Of a DNA stretch of 64,000 bases, positions 35,541 to 48,020 are shown piece after piece. Where the stretch lies: NCBI RefSeq assembly GCF_001540865.1, contig NC_033635.1, positions 3,802,231 through 3,866,230 of the forward strand, in the 5' to 3' direction. Both the position numbers and the translations under genes were made by a program. The notes under the pieces were generated by a model. It was given only the letters and a program-made list of their open reading frames with translations, ran no database searches and was not told where the DNA came from. The number at the start of each line of letters is the position of its first letter. Positions within the stretch are counted from its first letter, which is position 1. This DNA is from Ananas comosus. Its lineage: Eukaryota; Streptophyta; Magnoliopsida; Poales; Bromeliaceae.

Positions 35541-36084
35541 TCTCATTCCGATGATACGATAGCCTTCGTGCCTCGGAAGGCACGAAGGTCGAGCAAAAGC
35601 TACAACGTTGAAAGCTTAGCAGCTAGCCGGGGCAATTTGAACTAGATCTCATAAACTTCATGGATCTTTTATTTAAAATACCAAAATGCTATAGTAAACG
35701 GATCACTTGCTTCCCCGAGTTTTAGTTGCCGACTTTTATTTTTAGAATGTTTTATATTATTATACTGTAATTTTAAAATTTAATTTCTATAACTAGAACA
35801 AAATATATCATATTTCTTAAAAAATAATTTTAAAGTGCACTAAACCTATAAAGATGTGGCAATTTGAACGTTTGCCGAGTGATGCCGGTAACTTTAAATA
35901 ATTAAAACTCGGGTAAGCTAGTGATCCGTTTACTATAGCTTTTTATTATTTTAAATAAAAGATCCATGAGGTTTATGAGATCTAGTTCAAATTGCCTCGG
36001 CTAGCTGCTAAGCTTTCAGCGTTGTAGCTTTTGCTCGACCTTCGTGCCTTCCGAGGCACGAAGGCTATCGTATCATCGGAGTGA
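35541..36084. mobile_element. Foldback MITE, class III ('ccttcgtgcc')
   Basis: 544-bp element. The left end ccgatgatacgatagccttcgtgcctcggaaggcacgaagg... is mirrored by the right end. The cassette (ccttcgtgcc/ggcacgaagg) is itself a hairpin. Both sides are (TA)n. Arms extend over most of the element (tcgagcaaaagctacaacg, ggcaatttgaactagatc, atagtaaacggatcact). Confidence 0.8.
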
Positions 36085-36096
36085 TATATATATATA

Positions 36097-36504
36097 TATA
36101 TAATAAAAAACTACAGTAAACGGATCACTAGCTTATACGAGTTTTAGTTGTTTAAAGTTACCGGCATCACTCAGCAAACGTTCAAATTGCCACATCTTTA
36201 TAGGTTTAGTGCACTTTAAAACTATCTTTTAAGAAATATGATATATTTTGTTCTAGTTATAGAAACTAAATTTTAAAATTACAGTATAATAATGTAAAAT
36301 ATTCTAAAAATAAAAGTCGGCAACTAAAACTCAGGGAAGCAAGTGATCCGTTTACTATAGCATTTTAGTATTTTAAATAAAAGATCCATGAAGTTTATGA
36401 GATCTAGTTCAAATTGCCTCGGCTAGCTGCTAAGCTTTCAGCGTTGTAGCTTTTGCTCGACCTTCGTGCCTTCCGAGGCACGAAGGTTATCGTATCATCG
36501 GAGT

Positions 36505-36508
<4 letters not shown>
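36097..36508. mobile_element. Foldback MITE, class III, truncated copy
   Basis: About three quarters of the class III element, continuing to the right end gttatcgtatcatcggagtga; the outer left arm is missing. Flanked by (TA)n. Confidence 0.72.
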
Positions 36509-36536
<28 letters not shown>

Positions 36537-36541
<5 letters not shown>

Positions 36542-36741
36542 CATAATTCGAGAACCATGATAATTCAAAAACCGGCAACCTACTTTCCTACACTCCAATT
36601 TAACTATCACCAGAGGATCCCAACTCACCCACCAACCAAATTATCATATTAGATTGCCCACCTTTACTAGTTTCCTATCTAGATTGCCATCTTTTGAGTT
36701 ATCATAGTTCTCGAAGCATGATAGTTATCATATCATCGGCT

Positions 36742-36744
<3 letters not shown>
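36537..36744. mobile_element. Small foldback MITE
   Basis: Roughly 208 bp. Left ...cgagaaccatgataattcaaaa matches the reverse complement of right ttttgagttatcatagttctcg. TA repeats on both sides. It carries ggatcccaactcaccc in the interior. Confidence 0.62.
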
Positions 36745-36776
<32 letters not shown>

Positions 36777-36779
<3 letters not shown>

Positions 36780-37025
36780 ACCTGACCCGATGATAATCAT
36801 CGTTTTAAGGTAACAACGATACTCAAAAAATCGGAAACCTAGTTGAGAAAAGTAATAAAGATTGGTAACCTAATTTATGATATTGGGTCACCCCTGGTGA
36901 ATTGGGATCCCCCTGGTGAATTGAGATTGGCTGATTATAGTAGAACTGGAATGTTAAAAAGTAGGTTCCCAATTTTTGAACTATCGTTTTTTTAGCAAAA
37001 TGATAATTATTATAAGGTCGGATTA
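36777..37025. mobile_element. Small foldback MITE, related to 36537-36744
   Basis: Inverted ends tcaacctgacccgatgataatcatc... and ...gataattattataaggtcggattaa. The interior has gaattgggatccccctggtg. TA repeats border it. Confidence 0.52.
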
Positions 37026-37196
37026 ATATATATATATATATATATCTCTCTCTCTCTCGATGATACGATAACCTTCGTATCTCGTAAACTATGAAGGCTA
37101 TAAAACTAATAACCTAATTTTTAATATACCAACCCTACTAATGCCAGGGGGGTCCCAACAATCATGGGGATCCCACATATATATATATATATATAT

Positions 37197-37621
37197 CACT
37201 ACGATGATACGAAAACCTTCGTGCCTCCGAAGACACGAAGGTCCAGCAAAAAGTATAACGCTGAAATTTTAGCAGCTAGACGAGGCAATTTGAACTAGAT
37301 CTCATAAACTTCATAGATCTTTTATTTAATACGCTAAAAAGCTATAATAAACGGATCACTTGCTTCCCCGAGTTTTAATTGCCGACTTTTATTTTTAGAA
37401 TATTTTGCACTATTATACTGTAATTTTAAAATCTAATTTCTATAACTAGAACAAAATATATCATATTTCTTAAAAGATCGTTTTAAAGTGCACTAAACTT
37501 ATAAAAATGTGGCAATTTGAACGTTTGCCGAGTGATGCCGGTAATTTTAATAAATTACCAACCACATATAGCAAATGTTCAAATTGTCACATCTTCATAA
37601 GTTTAGTTTATTGTAAAACTA
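37197..37621. mobile_element. Foldback MITE, class III, cut by gap
   Basis: Third class III copy, starting tcactacgatgatacgaaaaccttcgtgcc; it runs into the N gap. A shorter related fragment lies at 37055-37140. Confidence 0.7.
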
Positions 37622-37641
37622 NNNNNNNNNNNNNNNNNNNN
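37622..37641. other. Assembly gap (20 N)
   Basis: Run of N followed by TA repeat. It interrupts a class III foldback element. Confidence 0.99.
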
Positions 37642-38318
37642 TATATATATATAGTTTTTGAATGGATTGTTGTCAACATGAGTATCTATGATAGTTTCTT
37701 TAAATAAAAAGAATATTTTAGATATTAACACTTTTATATAAACAAATATCTAATTAAGGATCAGAGAAAGGATACTTGTGAAATTAATCCTATAATAAAA
37801 GGCTAAATTTTAATTAACGTCAAATAGTTTAGCGTGTTAGTAATTTATTATTTTGTGATATAAAAAGTTATAATATAATCATGAAATTTAAACAACCATT
37901 TACGTCAATGCGTTCTGATAAACTAAAACATGAATTAAGTGAAAGAAATAGATTCGAACTCATAATTTTCTGCTTTAATATTATATAAAAAAAACTGTTT
38001 GTTTCTAAATATTTTAAACTACGAGAGAATAACATCTTAATACTTTATATTCAACAATCTTATAACTTTAAATTTGTACAGCTTACAACACGCAGTGTAG
38101 TAAACTATAGTATATTACTATCCTATAATTTTTTCTTTAATTTTACTATCCGTAGCTCAGTAAAACATAACCAAAACTATAGGATATCAAAAATATAATT
38201 TTTTATACTATAAGATATTAAAGTTAAAATGCGCTAATATAAAATGCGAGCAGTCCAAGTTTGAAGTTAATTACATTACACTACATGAAAAAGCTCACAT
38301 TGATGATATATTTTTATT

Positions 38319-38827
38319 AGGGTAATTGTCTATATGTCTTTCAAAATTTTGAATTTTTTTTTTCCTTTCCAATATACTCATCATATGTTCCTCCATTATT
38401 TCAAAATACCCCTGCAGTTACCACCTGTTAAGTTAACTTGAATTAAACATGAGTTTAATATCTAACATAGTTAAAAAAAAAAATCAAAATATCTTTTTTG
38501 CCCTTACTTAAGGGCAAAGAAAAATTATTGGTGATGGTAGAAGGATATATTTGAAAAGATTAAAAATTAAAATATTTTTTGTTCCCCTAATTTAAGAAAA
38601 AATAAGAAAAATCGGTGATAGTAGAAGAGTTTATTTGAAATGACAAAATAATAATTTCATAGAGATAACAGCTATGACTAATAGTTTATTAATAGAATTT
38701 AATTTTAGAATTATATTTAAAATAGGTTGAAATGTAAAAAAATATATTTTCAATTTTAACCTCTTTTCTTTCAAGAGGGTAAATCAAAAAATTCAAAATT
38801 TTTCAAGGATATATAAATAATTGTTCC
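38319..38827. mobile_element. MITE-like repeat with gggtaattgtctatat ends
   Basis: Left gggtaattgtctatatg and right ggatatataaataattgttcc are inverted. Overall organisation resembles the element at 46654-47229. Non-coding. Confidence 0.45.
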
Positions 38828-39290
38828 TTTTCTTTAATATGAATACCATATGTTGTTCGGAAAGGACTTGATACCCTCTCAAGTTGGCACGTGACACACA
38901 ACGTGCTGCCCCGCGATCACACGACAAATCCTCATCGACGGCGTCAGATGTTCAACGGTTCGTACAGTGACACGTGGCACGTGATCGCTGAGCAACCACC
39001 ACTTCGATGTAAGGGTCCAAAAGGCCTAAATTAAGAGAAGTCTAATGTGTAACAATTATACTATCATCAAATAATGTTAAATTAATTATATTTTTTTAAA
39101 AAATAAATAAAAATATTTTTTTATAATTATGATAGGAAGAATAAATACAAAAGAAAATATTTGATTAGCTAGAGACGTTGCGTAACTAATGTAACATATG
39201 TATTTTAAAATCTATTTCTATTCTTTCTTCTACATTAAAGGAGGGTTTGGGCGGTCCATAGGGTGACACCTGTCACCCCCCAAACCCTCC

Positions 39291-39301
39291 TTTACTCTCC
39301 C

Positions 39302-39344
<43 letters not shown>

Positions 39345-40022
39345 ATTTTTAATTTTTATATCAAAATTTAAAATTTTCATACTTTCAAATTTTAAAGTTT
39401 TAAATTTTATATTTTATATTTTAAATTCTAAATTTCAATTTTAACTTATAATATTTATTTCCAAATTTTAAACTTCAAAATTTAAAATTTTAAATCTCTA
39501 AGCTCTATGAAATTAATTAATTAATTTTATTAATAATTAATTATATATAATTAATTAACTTTATTAATAATACACGTTATAAATCGCATAATAAAATCTA
39601 ACCTGATAGATGCAATTTAAATCACGTAAAATATTACAGTATAGAAAAATACAGAATTTAAATTCAGGAGTAAAATTTTAGAAATATAGTGTATGTGTGT
39701 ATATATATAATTAAATTTATTAAACAATTTCTTCTACAATTTTATTTTCCTTCTATTTATTGATTTTTTTAAAATTATTTTGATAGATTTATCTCCAATC
39801 CTTTTCATATAAATCTTTATAAAATAATTGTTGTATAAATTTACTTTGCGTATATACCAATTTTAATGACTTTTATTTAAATAGATTTAACTATTAAATC
39901 ATTTTTATATAACTTTTATTTAATTAATAATTAGACTTATAAAACTATATAAAAATATTAAAAAAATAAAATTTATTGTCAAAATATTTTTAGATCCGCA
40001 GCATCGCGCGGGTATTTCACTA
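39291..40022 (+). mobile_element. Possible non-autonomous Helitron
   Basis: Starts in a (TC)n-(TA)n tract (5' TC...) and ends with a GC hairpin (ccgcagcatcgcgcggg) shortly before CACTAA followed by T, as expected for a Helitron CTRR end. Helitrons make no target duplication, so confirmation needs an empty site or further copies. Confidence 0.35.
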
Positions 40023-40905
40023 ATATTTTCTAAATTAGAGGGATCAGCTCAAGTACAAAGAAAAAAATCAACTTTTTTAAAAAAATTATTTTAATTAATA
40101 TTAATTTTATATTTAATAAAATATTTGACTGACCAGAGAAGGATAAATTATCTCTTCTTTGAGAGGACTAAAAATTAATAAACTTCAAAATTCTCCTTCT
40201 ACAAAAAATTTTGGATCATATTTAAAGCAAAATTAAAAATTCAAACCCTACTTCAATTAATCCCGAGATTTTAGTAATTATCCTAATACAAATATATCTA
40301 ATTCTAATTTAAAACGTTCAGAATTTTATCCCTAATTTTTAGAAATTTATTTCTTTTCGAAAAATTTTAAAAATCTAAAAAGAATCACTCAAAGAGAATT
40401 ATCAAAAATAAAATTTCGAAAATTGATAAAAGTTTAATCCTAATTACTTTTGACTGCGTCATATAAAATGGAAAAGAGTCTTTCTAAAATAATTTGTTTG
40501 TATGTTCTCGCTAAGCTGAACTCAAAATGTAATAAATCATACAATTACTCAAAATTTTATCCAAATTTAAATAAAGATCATGCTGAGTGATTATGGTTTT
40601 TGCAACTCTCGGATCCGAGCTCGTATCTGAAACCAAATTCGAGAAGAGAACCTTCTAAATTTAAATGTACATAAACACTCTTAATTTAATAGGGCTCAAA
40701 TCAAAATACATGCACCTTCTTGAAACAATAATAGATTTTGGTATAATTGCTTCCGATCAAAAAATGTTCATTACGTAATCTTTTACTTAATTACTGGTAT
40801 CTCAAGTTTTTTAAATTTTACTTGGTAAATTTTAGTTATCGATATAGAGTTGAAATTTGGTTTCAGGTTTGCAGATTTCGGTAGAGAGAACCAATTTCAC
40901 TTTAT
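40023..40905. other. Gene-free AT-rich DNA
   Basis: No gene, intact element or RNA feature recognised. Confidence 0.4.
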
Positions 40906-41103
40906 ATTTTCAAAATTTTACTTAATTTTAGTAAAATTAATTTTAGTTAAGTAATTAAATTTTACTTAATTTTACTTAATTACTTTAGTTAAGTAATTAA
41001 ATTTGGTTAAATTTAAATTTAAGTAATTAAATTTGGTTAAATTACTTTACTCTTAAATTTTAGTTAAGTAATTAGATTTTACTTAATTACTTTATATTTT
41101 CAA
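40906..41103. repeat. AT-rich imperfect tandem repeat
   Basis: Degenerate repeats of ttacttaatt, agttaagtaattaaattt and ggttaaatt in both orientations, able to fold back. Confidence 0.55.
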
Positions 41104-41626
41104 AATTGAACTGTTATGGTTTAAAATTTGGTTGAGAGAACCAATTTCACTTTTTTCAAAAAGCAAAGCCTATCCAACACATTGACACCCCTAAAGTCTA
41201 GATATCTATTTATCACCTTGTGTGTAAAATAGAGAAGCTATTTCACAAACCAATTCAAATCGTATGGACGAACCAGATTTTGTTATTGAACCAAAATCAT
41301 ATGTAAAAAGCTAAACAAGAAGCCAGCATAAGCTCTATTTAATCTGCAAACCAATATAATCCAAAAAATTTACACAATTTCCAAGCTGCGCGGAACAGTT
41401 TAATCAGGATAAGGAACTACAATTGCAGATCGAGTTATAAAAGTTTGTTCTCAGTTTTCCGAAAGTTCTGCGTCTTAAGAAGCTGTCACCTTAGTTACAA
41501 CAGCAGAAGCAAAGCCTAAAAGAGGGATTTTAAACATCGACAAGTTAAACTACATACATGGACACCACATTTATGTTCTAAACAAGATAAAAAAAGTCTA
41601 GACCTTACCTGCGGCGTAGCGCATTT

Positions 41627-41767
41627 TGAAATAAGTACCTAAGCTTTGAAAGTCATTTATTATACTACCCGACTTTAGTAGATTTATCAGATGGGGTATT
41701 TCGTAAATAATCAAGGTTAGGTAGTAAAGTAAAAATTTTCAAAGTTCGTGTAATTGTTTCAAAATGC
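41627..41767. mobile_element. Short foldback MITE downstream of BUB3
   Basis: About 140 bp with ends gcgcattttgaaataagtac and its imperfect reverse complement (...gtttcaaaatgcgc). The arms also share ctttgaaag. It lies about 215 bp beyond the BUB3 stop codon, so it may overlap the 3' UTR. Confidence 0.55.
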
Positions 41768-41980
41768 GCTCATGATGCTTCGGAGAAGGCCCTTACGATT
41801 TCACCTTTTCTCAACAACTACAGAACGCTAAGAAATCATCTTCACCTTCTGCAGAAGAAAAGAAGAATACAATAAAAGAGGAGAACGAAAAGACTGTTGT
41901 ACGAAATGTACGGTCTACATAGTTAATACCTTAGCCGAGCTACATTATACTATTGCAGCACGGTTTCCGAGTAAAATCTA

Positions 41981-44900
41981 CTAGGGAGGGGGTGTCGGCA
42001 ATGCTTTAGGCTTCGGCTTGACTTCGACTTCATTAACACTCCGCACAAAGATCGCATCAGGCTCATGCCTACAAAAAAGTAAGATACTACTTAGAGGCAA
42101 CATTTTAAGTGGGGAAAAAAATTCCACAGGCCAAAATGTAAATTATAGTATGCTCACGGCATATCTCCCTCTTCGAAAGTGTAGCTCGAAGCCACTGCAA
42201 GCAGACGGCCATCTCTGCTGAAGGACAGTGCAGCAATGCTCGTCGGATATTTTGAATACTGTAAAAGGAAGAGCATATCTTTGTCATCCTCAACACCTTC
42301 GCAGGCGTATTTTGAAAGCACATACATTGATTGAAGTCTATTACCTGATATAGTCTTTTCTTGTTGTTACCATCCCACACATTCACATAACCGTCACATC
42401 CACCGGTTGCAAATGTCCCGTAGCTGCGTGTTAACATTGTATGAGTATACAATAGAATAGTTACATGTGCACATTTGCATGAGAGGAAGGGGAGAGAGAA
42501 AGGGAAATACATGGGATGGAAGGCAATTGCATTGACTGGGTAAACAGTGTCCCTCCCTGCCTCGGATTTCCGGTGGCATTTGAAAGCATATCTGGAGGAA
42601 AAAGCACTCCAAATAAGAATCATTATGTAAATAAATTAGAGCTAAGAGAAGGTTTCTGCAAAATGATGCCATGCGGACAGTTCGTCACAAATTCTATTTG
42701 CCCATGTGGCGATTCCAAGTGCCATACGGACAATTTTCAAATTCCAAAAGTTAAATATAGATTTCTATCATAATATCTCCTGATTCTCTTATTATCTATA
42801 ACTGTCGATCCAATGCAGTACTTCATATTTAATTTCTATTTAGTCTCTATCACCATCTCTGCTTGACTTTTTTGGTTAATAAGGTATTGATTATAGATAA
42901 TAACAATCAAACAAATCCACGACGTGTATTTCCAGGATTGACGACTATTTTGTATAATGTGAGCAAAACCACCACCAGTATGGACCCGCACACTGGGACA
43001 ACTGGCTTTTAATATAAGGAAAGTAAGAGTTAATAAGGGTGGGAATTATGACGAGTTAATAGCATAATTATGTACTCAAACACATGATATCTCTATTGAG
43101 GACCAAAAGCTTTGAGCATGGCGAACTTATAGAATAAATGATGTTATATTTTGGGGGTCATATTTTTATACTTTGTAGCACTATCTTTCAACCTAGAAGG
43201 AAAGAAAGATCATACTTTTTAGCTTGACCAGCCTCAGATAAATCAAAGAATTCCATAGCAACCCTTCCTTCCACAGAACTGAGCGCGAAACCTGAATCAG
43301 ATATCTACCCAGGTCAGAAATTATCCTCAGATTAAAGAAATATATTGATATGCCCAAGAAAAGAACTTTATAGAAAGGAAAAAAAAAGGCAGTGTTCTGC
43401 ATGAAAAATGTGAGCGACACCTGTGTCTAACAACAAAAAACTAGTGAAGGTTAATAGGTGCATTCTTATGCACCTATGGAATTTGTAGCACTATAAGACA
43501 TATCTAATAGAGTGGGCAAAAATTACAAACTGTATCTTTGTAATGAAACATAACACCCAGAACTTAGTAGCATTATAGGGTATAAATCTAAAAGGAGTCC
43601 ACTAAGAAGCAATGTGAAGCTTTGTGGAAGAAACAGAATATGCTTTTGCAAAACCTACTAGTGCTCTATTTGAGCTTACAAGTGTATGTAATATATACCT
43701 GTCCCATTAGGATAGCAACGAACACATCTGGTTTGGTATTTTAAAGAAGACTCCCTCCTTTGCTCAGGTTGGGACATGTTTCGTAGATCATAGACATTTA
43801 CTCGCCGCCCTGCTGTTGCAACAACCAAGTGATGACCAACAAGAGAAAGGGAATACACGCGTTCTGGTTGTTGGTATGTTCCAACAAGTGTGCGATCTGG
43901 CCCGCTTGCACCTCTAGGGTCCCAGCACTTCAATGTCTTATCCCAACTGCCCGTGATCACTTGGCCTGACATGATATACAAAAAGATATCAGAATCCATC
44001 ATAAAAAAGCATAAGGTACCAGAATAAGCACACCAAGTATCTAGTCCTTGCAAAAGAAAAAACCGTGTCACCACATAAAACAATTTGTTCATGAGTCTAC
44101 ATAAGGCCACAAAAAAAAATCAGCTGCACCACATAGAGGGTTGCGATTAGCCGTATATGATGGAAAGAGAAAGAAGAGCACAAAGCCTTCACATATAATT
44201 TTACAGGCATAACTGAAATTATATGTCTGGTGACAAAGATTTGTTAGTATTTACCAATACAATAATAGGAAAAGATTCTAATTATTATGCCTTTGTACAA
44301 CCCCAAGAATTGTTTGACTTGTTTTAATGCTATGTTTTTTCTTTTTAATTCTAATTACATGTAGTAGAACTCTTAATGCAATTTAGTTTTCTCCGTAGTT
44401 GAGACAATGTCAGCGTCGGCGCTATTTGTTGAACAGAAGATGGCTAAACAAGTAGATTACAGTTTGTAGCCCCAGTAGGGGAAATAATTACCAGATGGTC
44501 ATTGGTTGGGAGGAAAGTTGAAAATCAATCTTCTTTAACATTAAACTTCAGAATTAAAACACAATAGCTTAATAAGTACAACAATACAGCTACCTGCAGC
44601 ATAAGAATACTCTACACAACGGACGGGAGCATCATGTCGTCCCAAAATATCCTCCTTGCCAGAACTAAAGACATACCTACAATAAACAGTTAATAGGAAA
44701 CATTAGCAAAGCTTTTTCACCTGTACTTCTGCAGGATGGCTAATGTCAAAGGCAAATTCATCAAACACAAACTTATATAAGAAAGTTCCCATTTCAAAAT
44801 AACTAGTTACCCAGCATATCATTTCTGTAGACCACAGTCAAAGAATTTATGAAATAGAACATGCACCACTGCAATATGGAGCATGCATCAGTAAAAGTTC

Positions 44901-46369
44901 AAAGCGAGCAAGAAACTGAAATAAGGTTTCGGTAGTTCAATAATTCCCTAGAGAAGAGTATATCATTTAAAAGAAATGAATAACAAATTCATCATCAACT
45001 AAATTACTGCTTGGAAGGAATTTTGAAAAAAAATCAGCTATATGGAATAAGTTTGACACAAGTAAAAGGGGAAGTAATATTGTAAACAAAATCTTCAATG
45101 TCTGCTGCATCAAGCATTATTCAGGACTTCTATAATCTTGCTCCCACATTCACTGAAACCTACATTTCGAATTTTTCAAGAGCAGAGCCACTTAACGCTT
45201 GCTAACATGGAAGTAAAAGAGTCTTATTTTTTCTAACTAACTGTCGCAATGACAATATTGCAAAGATTGGCTTTAAGGTGTGTTGCAATGCCATTTCCCT
45301 TAAGACCTTATTCATCCCCATTGTTCTTTTTGGGTTGATGACTTGGGATGCATAGAGCCATCAAAGTGCCTCCAAAACACAATGAAACATGAACTCCAAC
45401 TACCTTTTCGCAAACACAAAATCATATAATTCCATCAGCTCTCCACCCATCTAATACTTTTAATCCAATTGTTCAACTTCTAAATGTACAAAAGTCTGCA
45501 ACTCAATAGGTGATAAGACTGAACAAATGCAGGAGGCACGAATGCAGAGCTACACCTACACTGGATGTAGGCAATAACTTTTACTCTAATAGTAAATTAG
45601 GACAAAGATCAAATAAAACAATTATAGAATTTAAGGTTTCAAATATCAAATTCAAAATTTCGACAGCGAAAGTGAAGATTGTCCAAAGACTATGAATCAG
45701 TAATGAGCCCCTGTTAAAGACTACCATCTAACATTAAATTAAGAGAAAATACTTATCAATTGCCACCTATCTACTGCTTACTCAGAATAATAGTGATAAT
45801 TGTAATAGATGAAAAATGGACTAGCAAATCATCCATGTCTAATCTAAATCCCAAAAAAAGGAACAAGAAAAATCACCACTAGTTTACTAATTGCGGCGTT
45901 TTGTCAAATTGTAGCTAAACAAAGGCAAAATCTACAGCAATAGGAGAGATCTTTCCACAGTAATGAATCCATAAAAGTACAAATATGAGGTCAATAAGGC
46001 GAAAAGTGGAAAAGACGACATCAAAGAACTTCATCGGTTACCTGCGAACCGTGTGATCGGCGCAAGCACTGAACCCAGAGGAATCATCATGGAAGCAGCA
46101 GTCGAGAACCGGCCCCCCGTGCACGAACTCACCTTTGAGTACGTTCGCGCCGGCGTCGTAGAGCCGAACCGTCTACGATCAAACACAGATCCGGCCAAAA
46201 ATTAGGGTTTCAGAGGGGGGGGGGAGGGAAGAGAAGAAGGGTTTGTTACCTTGTCCCAAGAGGAGACGAGGAGGTGGTCGCTGTGGTTGGAGAAGCGCAG
46301 GTTGGAGATCCCGTCGGAGGGAGGGTTGGCGAGCTCCCTCCCGCTGCTGGGAGGAGGGGCGGCGCTCAT
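41981..46369 (-). CDS. BUB3: Mitotic checkpoint protein BUB3
   Basis: Nine exons on the minus strand: 46369-46250, 46172-46042, 44676-44594, 43965-43699, 43291-43216, 42591-42511, 42423-42345, 42258-42158, 42068-41981; 341 aa, all junctions in phase. BUB3 is a seven-bladed WD40 protein that binds GLEBS motifs of BUB1/MAD3 at unattached kinetochores. In plants it also works with MAP65 at the phragmoplast. Start [22 protein letters not shown] signatures HLLVSSWDK (33-40), [59 protein letters not shown] (about 249-268); also [13 protein letters not shown] and C-terminus [15 protein letters not shown]. The length matches Arabidopsis BUB3.1 (340). An upstream in-frame ATG at 46465 would add a proline-rich leader; the internal ATG is preferred because family members start there. 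Confidence 0.97.
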
Positions 46370-46380
46370 ATCCGAGCTTG

Positions 46381-46403
46381 GGTTAGGATTAGGGTTAGGG
46401 TTT
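46381..46403 (-). promoter_or_regulatory. Telo-box-like repeats in BUB3 leader
   Basis: Minus-strand AAAACCCTAACCCTAATC lies just upstream of the start codon. AAACCCTAA telo-boxes are known in promoters and leaders of plant genes active in dividing cells, which suits a cell-cycle gene. A (CT)n leader tract (46480-46509) is further upstream. Confidence 0.45.
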
Positions 46404-46469
46404 TGAGGAGGAGGAGGCGGAGGAAGAGGAAGGCGAGGGTTTTTGAATTTGAAACCAACGGGCAAATCG

Positions 46470-46474
46470 GAGTC

Positions 46475-46510
<36 letters not shown>
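46470..46510. repeat. (GA)n microsatellite in BUB3 leader
   Basis: GA repeat on the plus strand, CT on the transcribed strand, in the probable 5' UTR. Confidence 0.8.
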
Positions 46511-46514
<4 letters not shown>

Positions 46515-46653
46515 AGCGAGCTTCGCGGACGGGGAGGTTCAAAATTCGGAACGGAATTTAAAATCGTTTAGGGGGGGGGGTCAGGGGATGTGAGATTATA
46601 TACTATTGTTTTTTTTCTTTTCTTTTCTTTTTTTTTTCTTTTTTTTTTTTTAA

Positions 46654-47229
46654 GGGACAATTGCATATAGGTTTTTCCAAACATAATAAACTACAGATAT
46701 ATTTATGTAAAGTTCAACTTTTATAAGTTATTTCTGTAAAAATTTTAATATTTTCAGATATATCCCTACCGTTAAAATCCGTTAGAAAAATTTAGTTAAC
46801 CATAGATTAAATATTTTATCTAGATTAATTTTTGACATTTTTACCCCTCTTATATTATATTATTATAATTTTTGAAACGACATATTTGTGATGATAAAAT
46901 TGGAAATATAAAACCGACCGTCCCTAGAGCAAGTGGCAAAGGGTTTTGTGGTTGGTATCCGAGACCCAAGTTCAAATTCTAGTTGATTCACATTTCTAGC
47001 TAAGTTTATTTCTAAATGAAATAAACGAAGCGGGTAGCGTGTTACCTATATCTCAAAAAAAAAAAAAATGAAAATATAAAAAGTTTTCTAACGGTTCTCT
47101 AATGGTAATAAATCAGAGGGATATATCTAAAAATATTAGGACTTTATAGAAATAACTTATAAAAATTAAACTTTATAGGAATATATTTATAATTCACTAT
47201 ATTTACGGAAACGTGTATGCAATTAATCC
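46654..47229. mobile_element. MITE interrupted by a SINE
   Basis: Inverted arms of about 90 bases: gggacaattgcatatagg...aacttttataagttatttct on the left and agaaataacttataaaa...gtatgcaattaatcc on the right. The SINE at 46914-47071 is inserted in its middle, so the host element was originally about 410 bp. Confidence 0.68.
46914..47071 (+). mobile_element. tRNA-derived SINE inserted in a MITE
   Basis: Starts ccgaccgtccctagagcaag, with A-box region gtggcaaagggttttgtgg, partly mutated B box (agttcaaattct), tgaaataaacgaagcgg, and poly(A). It is flanked by the direct repeat AAATATAAAA (about 46904-46913 and 47072-47081). Confidence 0.82.
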
Positions 47230-47802
47230 TTTTTTTTTTGTGGATAAAATCATTTCCTTCAACTCCATTGTTCTAGAGCTAGCCATTTATTATTTTTTCT
47301 AATAAACGGAGAACTAAAGCACCCTTTTAATAAAATAAAAGGTGTGCTAAAAAATTTAAACTCTCTGTATTTTGATTGATGTGGTTTAGAATACCAACCA
47401 ACTATACTAGTAACAATGGCAATTTTAATATTTTTGTTTTATTGTCGTCACACTGTGTTAATTAATGGGGTTATTATAAATAGTTTAGGTAAAATTTTTG
47501 TTGAATATTATTGTTTCAGTAGTTATTAGCTGTTAATTATTTTACTTTTGTTTGCTAAACTAATTTAAATTATTAAATTTGATAAAGTTACAGATAATAT
47601 ATAAATAAATAAATTGAAAAATAAGATTAACTTTTAAATAAGCGTTCATGAGCAACTTGTCACGATTCGTTTACACCACTACCACTTAACGAGATCCATT
47701 TCTAATTCTGTAGGGTTTGAACCCTACGAAATAACTTGCATTAGTAGGTGGAAGAATCACCCACATTATATACAAAATTAAACCTAGTTGGAAGAACCGC
47801 AG

Positions 47803-47965
47803 ACCGTCTGTAACGTAAGTGGCAAAAGGCTTGGTGGTTAGTACTCGAGGTTCGAAATTCGAATTCTAGTGGATTCATATTTTCAAATAAATTTATTTCT
47901 AAATAAAATAGACGTTAGACGAAGCGGGTAATATGCTACCTATCTCTCAAAAAAGAAAAAAAGAA
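47803..47965 (+). mobile_element. tRNA-derived SINE, diverged
   Basis: gaccgtctgtaacgtaagtg...ggcttggtggttagtactcg, gttcgaaattcgaattctag, aaataaaatagacg, gaagcgggtaatatgctacc, tctctcaaaaaa. It carries a small internal duplication (gacgttagacg). No clean target duplication was found. Confidence 0.7.
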
Positions 47966-48020
47966 TTAAACCAGACTAATTAATGGGGACCAAACATAAA
48001 AGAGGTATGAACCAAATTTT

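Noticed and set aside
46370..46465. In-frame upstream ATG extending BUB3 by 32 residues
   Set aside because: The extension is a low-complexity Pro/Asn stretch encoded by telo-box and GGA repeats; BUB3 proteins start at the internal Met.
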